Source: Argyresthia goedartella (taxonomy: Eukaryota; Arthropoda; Insecta; Lepidoptera; Argyresthiidae). From it: DNA of 64,000 nt. The notes beneath the pieces were generated by a model. That model was not told where the DNA came from and did no database searches. It saw nothing but the letters and a program-made list of their open reading frames with translations. The stretch lies in assembly GCA_949825045.1 (NCBI GenBank), contig OX463814.1, positions 31,018,383 to 31,082,382 of the forward strand. Reading direction: 5' to 3'. The translations under genes and the position numbers were made by a program. Position 1 is the stretch's first letter; the number at the start of each line of letters is the position of its first letter. Positions 31,333 through 42,550 of the stretch are shown here, one piece after another.

Positions 31333-33420
31333 GATTCATCAAATCAAAATCAAATAGTTTATTTATTCACACACACAATGAGACATAATTTTACAAATGT
31401 TGGTAGATAGTGTTGTACTTAACATTGTATACAAAGTGAATTCCGCACCACTAATAAATAGTCATGGGTTAGGATAGGATAGAGGAGATAGTGTGAAGAT
31501 GGTTAGTGCAACATTGATTTAACTATGGCCCCACACTAGGCGAACCTGTATCGTGGGTGCCAAAAATTTGGGTTTTATTTTGAGATTATGCCTGGTTTCG
31601 GCAGTGGCACTTACAATAGAGTGTTATATTTATTTATGTTTAAGTAATATATTAAAATATATAAAATATATTAAAAAAAATTATTTTTTTTATTTAGTCC
31701 ATGCGTAATGTTTATATCATAATAATTATAAATTGTTTGTGTAGTACTTTATAAATAAAATACATATAAGTACCTATTCATATTTATTAAAGGTAATGAA
31801 TTGAAAAGTATTGAAATGCTTAATCACCCGGTAACTTCGATAATGTTTTCTATAGATGTGTAGTCAAGTTTCAGGAGGTCATCGTTAAATTTTTATTTTA
31901 CCTCTCTTATTGTTAGGCTGACTAGGTCTGTGATTTCTTTAATCATTTTGTTGTAGAGAAACAGGTGTAGAAATTCTGAGAATCTCTGTGTAAAAGATGT
32001 CTTTACCCGTTTAACAGGAATTCTAGGGACCCGCCGTTCTAGCTGTATAGATTGGAGAGATACTTTATGCTTAAGAAGCGCTGACCTATAGATGAAGAGA
32101 CCGCGCACGCTTAAAAGCCTCGTGTCTTTATGCAGTTTGTTTGTAGGGAATTTTATTTCTTTCTTAAGCATAACCTTAACGACGGATTTCTGTGCCCTTT
32201 CCAATTCAATCAGGTGTATTTTTGCGGCTCCACCCCAAATGGGAAGGCAGTAACAAATTAGAGACTGGCATATGGCTAGATAGATTTCTCTCAGTAGTTC
32301 CTTTTCTGCAGAGGAATGCAGAAAAGGAGCTGCTTCATAATGTTGATCACTTTTCTGACACGACCAGACATTATGTGGATATGCTCTTTGAAGGACAGGA
32401 ATTGGTCCAGCGTGATACCTAGGTATTTAATGGCGCTCGTTGTGATAAGTTTGTGGTATTGACACGTTATGCTGTTTACTGGGTTTTCTTCATCACCAAT
32501 TTCAGTTCTCCATTTACCACAAAAGTGAGCCCTGACACTGAGTGACGAAGGCGGCTCAGATGCCCGGGTCTTGTGGAACGTTACAAATTTCGTTAACAGT
32601 ATTGAGCGTGAGTATATTTGCGCCTAGCCAGTCCGCAATCATGGCCATACCTTTTTCTGTTCTTGCGGCTGCTTCTTCCCACGAAAAACCACTGCAGTAT
32701 CATCGGCGTAGCCAAATAGTTGACCGTCGCAGTTTTTGAATGAGGAAATATCATTAAGATATATGATGAACAAGGTATGGCCCAGGATGCTTCCCTGGGG
32801 AACACCAAAATTCACAGTGTTTGAATCGCTTATACTACTATTTATCTTAACCCTTTGCCTCCTTAGTATCAGATTGCTCCGAAATCAATCAAAAATAACA
32901 CCTCTGATTCCGAAACTCTCATATTATTTAGAAGGAGCGGTACCGAGACGGAATCGAAAGCCTTTGCAAGATCTAAAAATACTCCGATATACGCTTCGCC
33001 TCCATCCAGCACCAATGTTACGAGGTTTACCAGTACACCTACTGCATCATTTTGTGATATTCCACGCCTAAAACCATACTGTCTGTTATACAATAAGTTG
33101 TGACTCTCTATAAAGTTTACTAGTCGCTTATTTACAACTTTCTGTAGTATTTTTGAGAAGGTGGCAAGAAGAGATATAGGTCGGTAATTGTCAGGTTCAT
33201 TTTTAGGACCGCTTTTATGGATAGGCGATACCGCAGCAGTTTTCCATATCTCCGGAAATTTCCCGTTTGACATGCTGATGTGGCATATGTGAGCTAGGGG
33301 AGTCGCCAGTGATTCGTTTAATCTTTTAATTAGCTTATTGGTTATCCAATCAAGACCCGGGGCACTCTGCGTCGTTAGATTTTTCATAACGATTTTATTT
33401 TTATTGCGTCTGTAGGGTTT
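31333..33420 (-). pseudogene. LINE reverse transcriptase (minus), 3' part of a split element
   Basis: From 33400 down: MKNLTTQSAPGLDWITNKLI, PEIWKTAAVSPIHKSGPKNE, NYRPISLLATFSKILQKV, QYGFRRGISQNDA, DLAKAFDSVSV (ORF 33387-32869). After a shift come GVPQGSILGHTLFIIYL and GYADDTAVVF (about 32690), then a decayed thumb and a last open part (32204-31893) with LERRVPRIPVKRVKTSFTQR. The 3' end at about 31333 has AATAAATAAACTATTTGATT on the minus strand, a common LINE terminus. The upstream part of the same ORF is at 37618-38225; the 4.2 kb between is another LINE. Confidence 0.85.
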
Positions 33421-33428
33421 AGGAATAA

Positions 33429-33845
33429 AGACGGTACGGATTGGGAGCGAAGGGGGCCAAGACTAGGCCCCTCCTAGTGCGCTTTGCATCCGACAAAGCA
33501 CGTAGCGAGGTGTGGGACTCAAAGAAAGCCCTCAAAGGTTCCGGTATCACCATAACGGAGTTCCTCACAAGGTCGCGGCATGATGTGTTCATGGCAGCGT
33601 GAAAACACTTCAGGGTCAATAACTCATGGACTTCCGATGGCCGAATCTTCCTGCACCTGCCCAACAAGACTCGCCAGAAGATCGAATTCTGGACGGAGTT
33701 GCGGCCGCTCATGAACAAGTTCCCCAGTAAGGAGTCCCCACAGTTAGCCGACAAGGGGAAGAAACCTACTGCGCAGACTTCGGCAGGCATCGTCAAAGGC
33801 GTCGTTACGAGGAGAGGTGCGTTTCAAGCTCGGGCTGCGAAGTGA
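33429..33845 (+). pseudogene. LINE ORF1, C-terminal part
   Basis: Frame reads AKTRPLLVRFASDKARSEVW, GSGITITEFLTRSRHDVFMA, a TGA at 33600, then DGRIFLHLPNKTRQKIEFW and ends ARAAK at TGA 33843. It has the pattern of the C-terminal domain of LINE ORF1 proteins, with the (V/I)R(F/L)..... element and a following basic strand. The N-terminus is missing, so the insertion is 5'-truncated. Confidence 0.65.
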
Positions 33846-34389
33846 TTGGTGATGTGGGGTTAGTTAGCCGGAGTGTGGTTTTCAGATGCTCTCCGTGCCA
33901 TGTTCTTCAGCGATAGGTAGGACCTAATTTTACAAGTCCTATGCTGGTAATTCTCTTGTGCAATGCTTTGGGAGGTAGGTTTATTTATTCTTCGAACTTC
34001 TTTGCATTTGCCCGACTATAAATTAATATTTCTTTTCTTGCCTTTTGTCAATCTGTCACTGTAATGAAATGTCACCCTGGGCTCACTTTTTAAATATAAA
34101 GTTGTGTTCCGATTTCTGCCAAACCGCATCGTCAATGAACCTATACATTTTGTTTTATTCTTGACTCGCTGGTCTACAAAACAAAAGTGCGTGACTTTTG
34201 CCCTGTGTGTTTTTGTCTTTTGTGATTTATATTATGGGATCTTATTATTTACCAGATTCCTTTCAACACTCCTGTGTGGTTAGGGTCTAGGTCAATATTT
34301 ATTTAGTAGTGTAGTTGTAGTTTTATTTTGTGTTAGATAACGCATTGTAGCATATTTATTATATTATTAATATATTTATTTTATTTGGT

Positions 34390-37318
34390 ATGGATAGTTT
34401 ATGTTATATTGATAACAGTTTCTTCTCATGTTCTTCAAGTGATGACTATATTAGTGCGGAGAGCGATAACTCCCTTGTGGAGAGACCGCTATCCGTCGAA
34501 CTTACGTCTGTCTTTGCGGGCCTGGGAAATAAACTTAATATTGTTCATATTAACGCCCAGAGCATTCACTCCAGTTATCCGAACCTACTCGAGTCGTTCA
34601 GTAGCAAACATGAAGATGGTATTCTTGTATCTGAATCTTTTCTCAAGCCGACTTTACCATCCACTATGTACTCGCTGCCTGGATACCAGCTCCATCGGAA
34701 CGATAGAGTTGGGAAAGCGGATGGCGGCGTAGCTATTTACCTTCGCTCGGATATCCCTTGCAGAGTTATAAGTGCCTCCCCGAATGAGTACTCCGAATCA
34801 GCAGAACATATCTTCCTTGAAATCTGTCGTCACCATAGTAAAGTTCTGCTCGGAGTCCTCTACAGTCCCTCACTTCGTATTGGTTACTTTAACTCTTTTG
34901 AGACTTTGCTTAGTGAGCTGACTCCTCTTTGTAATGATACCCTGATTCTCGGCAATTTTAATACATGTCTTCTTAAAAATGATTCCCGCTCTGCTAAATT
35001 ACAGTCCATTGTAAATTATTTCAATTTGCATATTCTTCCTCTCAACGCTACTCATTTCCAACCACATTGCATTCCCTCTCTTCTTGATCTCATGATAGTT
35101 TCTAATTTGGACAAAGTTGCGAAACATGGACAACTTAACTCTCCTTTTTCCTATTATAACCTGATTTACCTCTCATATAAGATTAAGCCTTCCAAGACCA
35201 ATGCAAAACTTATTTACATTTGTAGCTTCAAGGGTATTGATTCTGCATCCCTTAAATCAGATGCCGCGTCGATAGACTGGACACCTATTATCACTAGTGA
35301 GACCGTTGATGATAAGATCTACCACTTCAACGCAATTATTCTGGGACTATTTGACAAGCATGCACCCGTCAAGAAGGTTAAGGTGAAACACCTTCCAGCA
35401 CCCTAGCTCACCGATGATTTGATGGCTAAAAGGAACAGAACCAAATGCCTGTACAAAAAGGAGCCTACAGCCGAGAATCTTGCCACTTTCAAACGCCTCC
35501 GAAATCGCTGTAATCGCATGTGTCGTGATGCCAAGCGCCGTCATATATTTGAGTGTATCGAAAAATATACACCTGCTCAAGTATGGAAATTCCTTAGAAC
35601 GCTTGGTGTCGGTAAGTTTCAGGATCAAGCGGCTAGCATTGTTGATCTCAACGGTCTCAACATTTTTTTCTCAGCTCCCCCTGTCGTCATGGATCCCACC
35701 GTAAAAAATGCCACTCTGTGTCACCTGCGCTCGAGGTCTGCTCCCATCTCCACTCCATTTGACTTCAGACTTGTCGGAATTGATGCGGTTAAGAAAGCAT
35801 TGCTCTCCATTTCCTCCAAAGCCGTGGGTGACGATAATATCTGCTCCAAAATGATCAGCAACGTACTTGACGAGCTTCATCCAGCTATCATACATATAAT
35901 AAACTTCTCTCTCTCCAATGGTTCCTTCCCTAATGTGTGGAAAAAAGCCTTAGTTATCCCATTACCCACAACATCAAATCCCTCCTCTTATAAAGAGTTT
36001 TGTCCAATTTCCATTCTGCCTATCCTATCCAAAGTCCTTGAATCCACTGTCAATTCTCAGTTATCCTCCTACTTATGCTCACACAACTTGCTAAATCAAC
36101 TGCAATCCGGTTTTGGGCCCGGTCATAGCACTGTCACGGCCTTGCTTAAAGTCACCGATGACATCCAGCATGCGATGGACGCGAAACAGCTCACTGTGCT
36201 TGCACTGCTGGACTTCAGCAGCACCTTTAACTGCGTTGATTTCGATATCCTCGTTGAGACCCTGAAGTCCTTGAATGTGTCCTCCGTCTCTGCTTGCTGG
36301 TTTGACTCTTATCTGAGAGGTCGCCAGCAACGTATTAGGTCGGAGGTGACTTCAACGGAGTGGTGTGACCTCGTTGCGGGGGTCCCTCAGGGTGGTATTC
36401 TCTCTCCTCTTCTTTTCTCCGTCTTCATAAATTCCGTTTCGGATGCTCTCTCGTCATCATACCATCTTTACGCAGACGATCTCCAGATTTATCATCATTT
36501 TTCTCCCTGTGATATGGTGTCTGCTGTAGGGATGTTAAATGCCGATCTCGAGCGAATTAAGGACTGGGCCACTTCTTTTGGACTACTTGTCAACCCTAGT
36601 AAGTCCCAGGCTTTGATTATTGGTTCCAGGTTTTTCCTTAACTTTTTACAGAATCTGTCCATTGCCCCTATAACCTATGATGGAACTATAATCTCATATA
36701 GTACTTAGGCCAAAACCCTAGGAGTTTTCTTCGATAACCTGGTCATTTTCCTGGTCAGCGCATGTCAGCGAGTTCAGTAGGCGAGTCTTTGCCACTTTTC
36801 ACTCCCTCAAATGACTACAATATTTCCTGCCTCGTCAAACAAAAATAACGCTTGCCCAGTCTCTTCTTCTTCCCCTGATTGATTACGCTGACGTATGCTG
36901 GGTGAGCGCAAATGAAGAGCAACTGAACAAACTCGAGCGACTTCAAAACCTCGGGATTCGATTTGTCTTCGGCCTGCGCAAGTATGACCACATCTCGGAG
37001 TATCGCAGGGAGTTAAAGTGGCTCCCTATCCGTCTTCGTCGGGATTCTCATATCCTCATCTGCCTCTATAACATCTTATTTAATCCTCGCTATCCTGTCT
37101 TCTTCCGAGATCGTTTTGAATTTTTGTCCTCGGATAGGCCTCGGAGATCTCACGCTCGGTCACTGCTTATAACTCCGCAACACAATACAGCCGCATATGA
37201 ACATGGGTTCAGACTACGAGCTATAAGGCTCTGGAACAAACTTCCTAGCGCCATCAGAGACAGCCCGTCTATTTTTAAAACTCGCTTAAAAGAACACTAT
37301 CTTTCTCTTCCATACTAG
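34390..37318 (+). pseudogene. LINE ORF2: endonuclease and reverse transcriptase
   Basis: Endonuclease (34390-35403): LNIVHINAQSIHSSYPNLLE, ILVSESFLK, and LILGNFNTCLL where the usual GDFN reads GNFN; the terminal SDH block reads SYYNLI. Two catalytic positions are therefore changed. A TAG at 35404 interrupts the frame, which resumes unchanged. RT: VPLPTTS-like entry, SGFGPGHSTVTALLKV, DFSSTFNCVDFDIL, GVPQGGILSPLLFSVF and the intact YADDLQIYHH. A TAG at 36706, then a shift near 36740, then the C-terminal part (36902-37318) with LERLQNLGIRFVFGLRKYD and RLWNKLPSAIRDSPS. Same general family as the LINE at 18-23 kb (YADDLQIY). Confidence 0.9.
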
Positions 37319-37617
37319 ATTTATGTAGGTATATTGCTTTGATATATATGTAGTATAATTTTGTCTATCTGTATTGATATTATATATTTATGTACATATT
37401 AGTAATTAGTTTATTATTTTAATATTTTTAACGTTGTGCACATAGAGACCTATGTAGACACCTGTTATTTCATCTATTCTGTCCATATTAGGTTTGCTGG
37501 AAGAAATCTCTTTTTAGAGATAAGCTCGCCTTCGTTCACCTAGTTTCCATTGTGATTTATCTGTATCTTCTGTTTTTGTGCAATAAAGTATAAAGAAAGT
37601 ATAAAGTATAAAGAAAG

Positions 37618-38225
37618 GATTCAGCTGCGATAGTCTTTTTTGAAGCCGAGGAGTCCTCGGTTTCGCACAGGGTACTGAGAGTCTTGTTGGCTAGTTTTTG
37701 GCCTATGGTTGAAAAATATTCATTACATTTATTTACTGATGCTATTTCATCCTTTTCTATCGTCAGTAAACTTGTAGAGGAGCTCTTAAGGGCTTTTGTT
37801 TAGCAGATGTCTTTTATTGTAGACCATAGTTTTTTAGGGCTGTAACGGTTTTTTTCTAGCATTTGTTTTTCGTGTTCGTGTTTGAGTGTATGCAGCAAGT
37901 TCGTAAAGAAGTTTCTGTATCTAAGGTAAGTCGTTTTTTTTGTTAGGTTGTCCGAATCTTTCCTGTATTTGGCGTGTTAAGCGTCCCGATTCTTCATATA
38001 CTTTAAGAGGCCGGGAGTGATCCACGGTTTAATATTATACTTTAATCTACTTACAGTGAAGGTTTTTGTGTTCTTACTTATAATTGATGTTATCGCCTCC
38101 ATAAAAATATTGTTTGCTTCCTCAAAATTGTCTACTTCTATAACCTTGGTCCAGTCGATGGCTTTTATTTCTGATTCCACACTTGTATGGTCGATTTTGG
38201 TAATGATACTCAGCTTTTGACCTCA
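37618..38225 (-). pseudogene. LINE ORF2 linker region (5' part of the split minus-strand element)
   Basis: From 38225 down: IITKIDHTSVESEIKAIDWT, SRLKYNIKPWITPGLLKYM and, near the edge, ETEDSSASKKTIAA. This is the segment between endonuclease and RT in such ORFs; KPWITPGL is a typical marker. The endonuclease is missing, so the element was 5'-truncated. The frame joins to the RT at 33400 once the inserted LINE is removed. Confidence 0.75.
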
Positions 38226-38833
38226 CCTCTATGCTTTCTTGCTGTGCCTCAACAAACATGCCCAATGCACTACAGCAGTGTGGTAGCCCCATCAACATCC
38301 TAAAATCATTGTTATACTAGACGAACAAGGCGTTGCTAGTCTTTTGCGTACAGTTGAACCATAGGATACAAATGTGTACATTGACTGAGAGCATTGAAGA
38401 GTGAGATTTTTACTGGCTTTTTACAATGTGTAATCCTACGAGCCAACATATTCGCCCGAACTGCCAAAGCGCTGCGCTCTCACTTTATGACTAGTTCACC
38501 CCTTAGGTCCTCAGTCACTTTATGACCAAGGGATTTTAAATTGGTTATTAATTGTATTATTTCATTTTAAGACTGTGTTTATTTCTTTCGCAGTATTTTA
38601 ATAAATTATCACTTCGACTTTGTCTATCGATATTATTCAAAAAGTAATCACTAGCTGATAGGTAAATACTATCTATTCTACTTCTAAATATCGAGGAAAA
38701 GGAGGTAAACTATGTATTATTTTTGTCGATAGCCGTGCTTATATCGATACTTACCCCATCGCTGGTTGTCACTAAAATTGTACGCAAAAAGAATCCTATC
38801 TGCCCTGTCAAAAAATATTGGTTTCAGTCATAA

Positions 38834-38893
38834 GTAAAACGGTCGTATGAATAAAGAGTGTACCGACACTCTTTACTCATACGACCGTTTTAC
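38834..38893 (+). other. 28-bp hairpin with 4-base loop
   Basis: Left arm 38834-38861 (starts GTAAAACGGTCGTATGAATA), loop ACCG, right arm 38866-38893. One mismatch that becomes G-U in RNA. No gene nearby; possibly the centre of a foldback element. The rest of 38226-39080 shows nothing I can name. Confidence 0.8.
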
Positions 38894-39088
38894 CGTTTAT
38901 CATACCGATATTAGCTTTTGATCACGGAAAATAGCCCTCCCTCTAATCTGACAATTGATGGTGTCAGAAAGTCACGGCGCAAGAAGGCGCTTATCTCTAT
39001 CATTTATGAATTCAACATGTTTATCAAACAAGCTCAGCACAATAGGTTAATGTTCCGTACGTTGTCATCAACGGACTCAATACCAAAG

Positions 39089-39236
39089 GGGTCCGGTACG
39101 TAGATTCGACAGCTGTCATTGCGACAAACGTTGTTGTGAATTTTTTTTCGAATGATGTAGTCGCGAAAGACGGTGTTTCGAAAATCATTTTCACTGCCTC
39201 ATACGTTCGAATGCTTGTCATTTCGATTCATTCAGT
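39089..39236 (+). repeat. MULE terminal inverted repeat, left
   Basis: About 148 bases, matching the reverse complement of 48306-48490 with roughly 85 percent identity. The right arm has about 38 extra bases with a second CACTGCCTCAT word, so the arms have diverged by a small duplication or deletion. Confidence 0.8.
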
Positions 39237-39480
39237 CTTAATGGGTAAAAAAAAATGTGAATAAAAGACAAAAAATTCGGTGTCAATCAACATTTATTAT
39301 TATTAACAAATTATATATAGATTTTCTATGCGTGACACAAAATCTAGCATTGATCTATAATAATTAACAATTATCTACCATCTACTACTATCTACTTTCA
39401 AAATAAATCAATTGCACATTGTGATATAATTATAAGTTAGTACAAAGGATTTAGTACTTAACGCTAAAGCTCTTTTAAGT

Positions 39481-41116
39481 TCAAGAGTGCCCATTGTACT
39501 TTTCTTGTTCAAAATTGCAGAAAAAGCATTTTCTGCAACTCTGCCTTTTTTTAGGTGGTTTCTGAGGTAGATTACCCAAAATGTTCTCTATTTTATGATT
39601 TGTAATCTTCTGTTCCTCAATAAGTTTTCGTATACATCCATACAGTCCAAGTTTCTTATTATCTAACAAAGAATTCCAGCGGCGATGCCAGGCTTCTACA
39701 CTGGTTTGAGTACGTGGAAGGAATAAGTGGTTATTTCTTTCTATAGACCATAGTCTCGGTGAAAAAAGTGGTTGTTAGCGTGAAACTTGAATGTTCTCAT
39801 CTATATTGCGGCTTATCAGTCGTCCTAAAACATAATACTCTTCAAAATATCTAGTAACTTCTTCGGCTTCTTCTGGGAAAAGGGTATCTTTAAATTGTCT
39901 GAAGATATTCGGTATATCTTCAGCAGGTAGATAGGCAAACGCTACGTAGCATCGTATTTGTACCGCAAAATTACTATCTGTACGACATAGATCAAAGGCT
40001 AGAATTTTTCTTCATATATTTTGACCTAAGTGAAACAAACAACCACTTTGTAATGTATTTGCAAATTCTATTCGAAATGCGTTTATTATCGCTTGTTCAA
40101 AATCCGACATGATCTGCCCTGGATTCAACTCAATGTTAAATTCAGCAGAATATTCTTTCAGTTGAGAAAAAAACTCAATATCTGATGCTTCTGTCTTTCT
40201 GTCTAGGAAACCGTACTCTAATGGCACCATGCGTCGGCAGTCACCAGTACCTACTATATAGTGAATATAAAAAAGCTGAGTGAATATTTAAGGCCAATTT
40301 GAAAGGTACCATCGACAAAACACATTTCTGAATCCTCCTAAGATTCGATTCGGTGGCAAATAACAACAGGCGTTGGTTATTCCCATAATCATGGTTACAA
40401 GCCAAACATTTTACTCCATTTATTTCTTTCAGATCATCAGGTACGTTTATTTCGCTAACACATGTGGGTACTTTGGGCATATTCTTCTTCATTGCTCTTT
40501 GTATGATTTGCCGTAGAGCATTCTTGTTAGGTATCGAAGTCGTGCTACTTGAAGGCAATAAAGATAAGTTTTCACGGATTATTTTACCTGGAGTGTCATT
40601 GCTCTGAACGGCTGATTGTTTAATATTGTTCCTTAAATTCAGTTCATCAATGCGATCTGCAAATTACCCCAAAAATATGAACTTACATACATTAACATTC
40701 GCCATACTTTCGTCATCCATTCTTTCTAAATGTCCAACCAACGCAAAATGCCTGTCTCAATTTTGGTCACTATATCTTATTTCAATATTCTCTTTCTGTA
40801 TAAACTTATAAAAATATTATAAATTGACCTTATATTCGTTGAGGTTATATATAAATAGGTATATACGAAACAAATAAATCTACGTACCTGGTTCAGGAGC
40901 ATGATTATGACTTGACATTTCCTTGATTATAAAATGTTTTTCACTTACTATTCGGCTACTAACAGTACTCCTACATTTTGCGGCATTTTTATTCACGCAA
41001 GACCTTAATGCACGTCTTTGCAAGTTTTATTGTGGGATAAAATATATCCATCTATAATTAGATTACTTTTCCCATATCGTGTAGTTACAGGAGGAAACAA
41101 TCTATTTACGCTCATT
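39481..41116 (-). pseudogene. MULE transposase with FLYWCH-type zinc finger, broken
   Basis: From 41116 down: RYGKSNLIIDGYI, then in a shifted frame RRALRSCVNKNAAKCRS and MSSHNHAPEP, which is the C..C..HxH arrangement of a FLYWCH finger. Next comes ALRQIIQRAMKKNMPKVP, and around 40320 a frame with FVDGTF, the first catalytic Asp region. ORF 40230-40012 has FFSQLKEYSAEFNIELNPGQ and IMSDFEQAIINAF with the second Asp, and CLFHLGQNI. Further on: LPRTQTSVEAWHRRWNSLL and a basic, Cys-rich end (KRQSCRKCFFC). Transposases of this class cut at the inverted repeats. Several shifts and stops make it inactive. Confidence 0.8.
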
Positions 41117-41270
41117 TTTTCAATGTTTTCACCATCGCACTTTACGTTGGAATAAGATATTGCAAAGAACTACTTTATTCGTGGGTACATCTAATATCAT
41201 ATTGAGAGAACAAGATATTTTGTGGTCACCAACCCTAACATTTTGAAATATTGGCTTTGGCTTTGTATTG

Positions 41271-41646
41271 TGTAATAAAACTCTGCATTCACCGTGGAAC
41301 TATTCACTTTTATTCCTTTTCCAAAATGGCGACACAATATTTCACAGAACAATCAACTCCACACTTAGTTTCGGTATGCGACCAACCTCGAACACGCTCC
41401 AAGAGCCAATGCCCCCAAAAACCCCATCGCCTCTTTCCTTTCCCGCCTGACCGATATAAAAGACACTCAATTGATACTTCCGTCAGTCCGTCAGTGGCGC
41501 CAACATACCAAAACTAAATTAAAAAACAAATACTCTTTACATCACTATAAGTCTATGAACTAAGAAATAGTTATACTAAAGTTCAAATATACCATTTAAA
41601 ACATTACAAATTATACAAATCGACAAAATATAATCAAAACCTAACA
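41271..41646 (-). repeat. 3' LTR (376 bp)
   Basis: Minus strand TGTTAGGTTTTGATTATATT to GTTTTATTACA. AATAAAA near its end serves as poly(A) signal in the element's own direction. The other strand carries TATAAA at 41455 and TCAGT at 41483. Confidence 0.95.
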
Positions 41647-41772
41647 CTCGTCCATCCTGACAACGTGTATGTCCTCATACACTTATCAAGTGAACACACA
41701 TAAACATAACCTAACACTCGGCTATTTATTCTTAAACATAGACGACAGTAATTCTTATAAAATACAATTAGT

Positions 41773-42154
41773 CTCCGACTTTCGGAGTGCTCCAACTTTT
41801 GGAGTCTCTACCTTAAATTAAACTCCATCTTTCGGCGTTCTCCAACTTTTGGAGCCCCTACATCGAATAAGTCTCCGACTTTCGGAGTTCTCCAACTTTT
41901 GGAGTCCCTAGATTGAACAAGTCTCCGACTTTCGGAGTTCTCCAACTTTTGGAGTCCCTAGATTAAATAAGTCTTCGACTTTCGGTTTTCTCCAACTTTT
42001 GGAGTCCCTACATCAAAGTAGTCTCCGACTTTCGGAGTTCTCCAACTTTTGGAGTCCCTAGATTAAATCAATCTCCAACTTCAAGCGTTCTCCAACTTTT
42101 GGAGTCCCTAGCTTCAGTTGTTCTCCGACTTTCGGAGTACTCTAACTTTTGGAG
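41773..42154 (-). repeat. Array of eight exact 50-bp units, each with two mini-hairpins
   Basis: Units start at 41773, 41823, 41873, 41923, 41973, 42023, 42073 and 42123. Each holds CTCCGACTTTCGGAG and, 17 bases on, CTCCAACTTTTGGAG. Both are 6-bp stems around a CTT loop (AAG on the element's RNA). The first hairpin is damaged in three units (41823, 41973, 42073); the second is kept in seven of eight. Located between integrase and 3' LTR. Confidence 0.9.
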
Positions 42155-42550
42155 TGAAATATTAATACTGTAGACAGAAATCCATTTGACTTATTATCTA
42201 ACTTTTTGTTCAACTTTTGAACAGATTTCTTAGATACTCACAATCATACTGTTATCATTTATATCCTAATAAGGAAGATATAAGTATTTTTAAACTTTAT
42301 AGCTATGAATAAATCATTGTTCTCTAATAATTTGCAGTAACGTCATAGCTTTTTATTATTTAATTATCAATCCATTAACTTAACATATATTTCGCAATTT
42401 TCGAATAAATACTTTATCATCTAATCACAAAAGCAACAATTATACTCATCAAATTATACATTTCGAATTATTTGTCAATTATTACAATTGCCGTAACCAA
42501 AATTTTGATATTTTCCAATAATACAATTGTCTTATTTAAAATAAATACAA

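Larger units (their letters stand above)
33425..37615 (+). mobile_element. LINE inserted into another LINE
   Basis: Plus-strand element with ORF1 end, ORF2 and a tail of repeated AAGTATAAAG words (37585-37615). AGGA occurs at 33421-33424 and 37616-37619, a weak candidate target duplication. The surrounding minus-strand ORF2 stops at one edge (33420) and resumes at the other (37618). Confidence 0.8.

Noticed and set aside
33421..37619. AGGA as target duplication of the nested LINE
   Set aside because: Four bases next to A/G-rich tail words; too easily matched by chance.
41773..42154. CRISPR-like array (regular repeats)
   Set aside because: Units are contiguous 50-mers with no variable spacers, inside an animal retrotransposon.
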